This document shows positions 63,929 to 64,000 of a stretch of 64,000 bases of DNA, piece after piece. The notes beneath the pieces are model-generated. The model did no database searches. It was given only the letters and a program-made list of their open reading frames with translations, and was not told the DNA's origin. The translations under genes were made by a program, and so were the position numbers. The first letter of the stretch is position 1. Every line of letters begins with the position of its first letter. Origin of the DNA: Candidatus Thiobius zoothamnicola (GTDB taxonomy: Bacteria; Pseudomonadota; Gammaproteobacteria; Chromatiales; Chromatiaceae); the NCBI GenBank assembly GCA_030826945.1, contig JAPQLC010000019.1:1-64000 (forward strand), given 5' to 3'.

Positions 63929-64000
63929 TAAAGACTTTTCGACCAATACCGGCTTGAAAACCATGATGAAGAAGCAGGCTTCCAAGAAACCGCCACAACC

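Noticed and set aside
1-64000. CRISPR arrays, rRNA genes, further tRNAs, prophage
   Set aside because: No regularly spaced repeats, rRNA segments, other cloverleaf genes or phage structural genes were seen on reading both strands.

Overview
The window looks like the chromosome of a mid-GC gammaproteobacterium. Supporting signs are the gene orders ftsY-ftsE-ftsX and (TPR lipoprotein)-ispE-tRNA-Gln-prs-rplY-pth, an RpoH heat-shock sigma factor, LPS core genes (hldE, waaA), tatABC, and a sigma-54 promoter in front of a nitrite/formate-type transporter. I cannot assign a genus. Most of it is housekeeping DNA. Accessory patches are visibly more A+T rich: about 21.0-22.6 kb, 38-41 kb and above all 44.1-52.8 kb.

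Layout. 0-4 kb: a decaying type VI secretion effector island beside the edge of an IS3-family transposase. It holds a shortened PAAR protein, a phospholipase D effector broken by a frameshift and a stop, and a frameshifted Sel1-repeat gene that is probably its immunity partner. 4-11 kb: malate synthase G, then a tightly packed operon hldE - FAD oxidoreductase - aldo/keto reductase - waaA. 11-19 kb: nhaA, a MidA-type methyltransferase, a pirin, and a four-gene operon for a Tat-exported molybdenum hydroxylase with its XdhC and cofactor nucleotidyltransferase. 19-24.4 kb: fxsA, an AcuI/YhdH reductase, a gamma-butyrobetaine-hydroxylase-like oxygenase, a SecD-P1-like lipoprotein, and tatABC whose TatC has a long acidic tail. 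24.5-33.7 kb: sdaA, dapF, rmuC, pth, rplY, prs, tRNA-Gln(UUG), ispE and a TPR lipoprotein. The expected lolB is absent. 34-41.3 kb: a six-gene surface-glycan operon (GT4, AsnB-type amidotransferase, GT9, GT4, FkbM, O-antigen ligase). 41.4-44 kb: ftsX-ftsE-ftsY.

44.1-51.8 kb is the most unusual part. It is a seven-gene minus-strand cluster, read in order as: a P-type ATPase that has lost the metal-binding CPx motif, a small hotdog-like (FcoT-like) protein, an ATP-grasp ligase, a saccharopine-dehydrogenase-like enzyme, an HD-domain protein with the ligand set of PhnZ/TmpB-type di-iron oxygenases, a SAM methyltransferase, and a DUF2785-like protein. A fully paired three-way-junction element lies inside it. 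I recognise no described pathway with this composition. It could make or modify a small amino- or fatty-acid-derived molecule and couple that to a transport ATPase, but this is inference.

52-58.7 kb: a 1 kb gene-free region ends in a near-perfect sigma-54 promoter driving an FNT transporter and a PP2C-phosphatase/Ser-Thr-kinase fusion. Then come parE and rpoH. The rpoH promoter carries two CIRCE operators exactly 31 bp apart, implying HrcA repression of the heat-shock sigma factor. 58.7-64 kb: a small conserved-looking protein, TRAP permease subunits without a binding protein, 5-formyl-THF cyclo-ligase, nadD, rsfS, an exported DsrE-like protein and a zinc deaminase.
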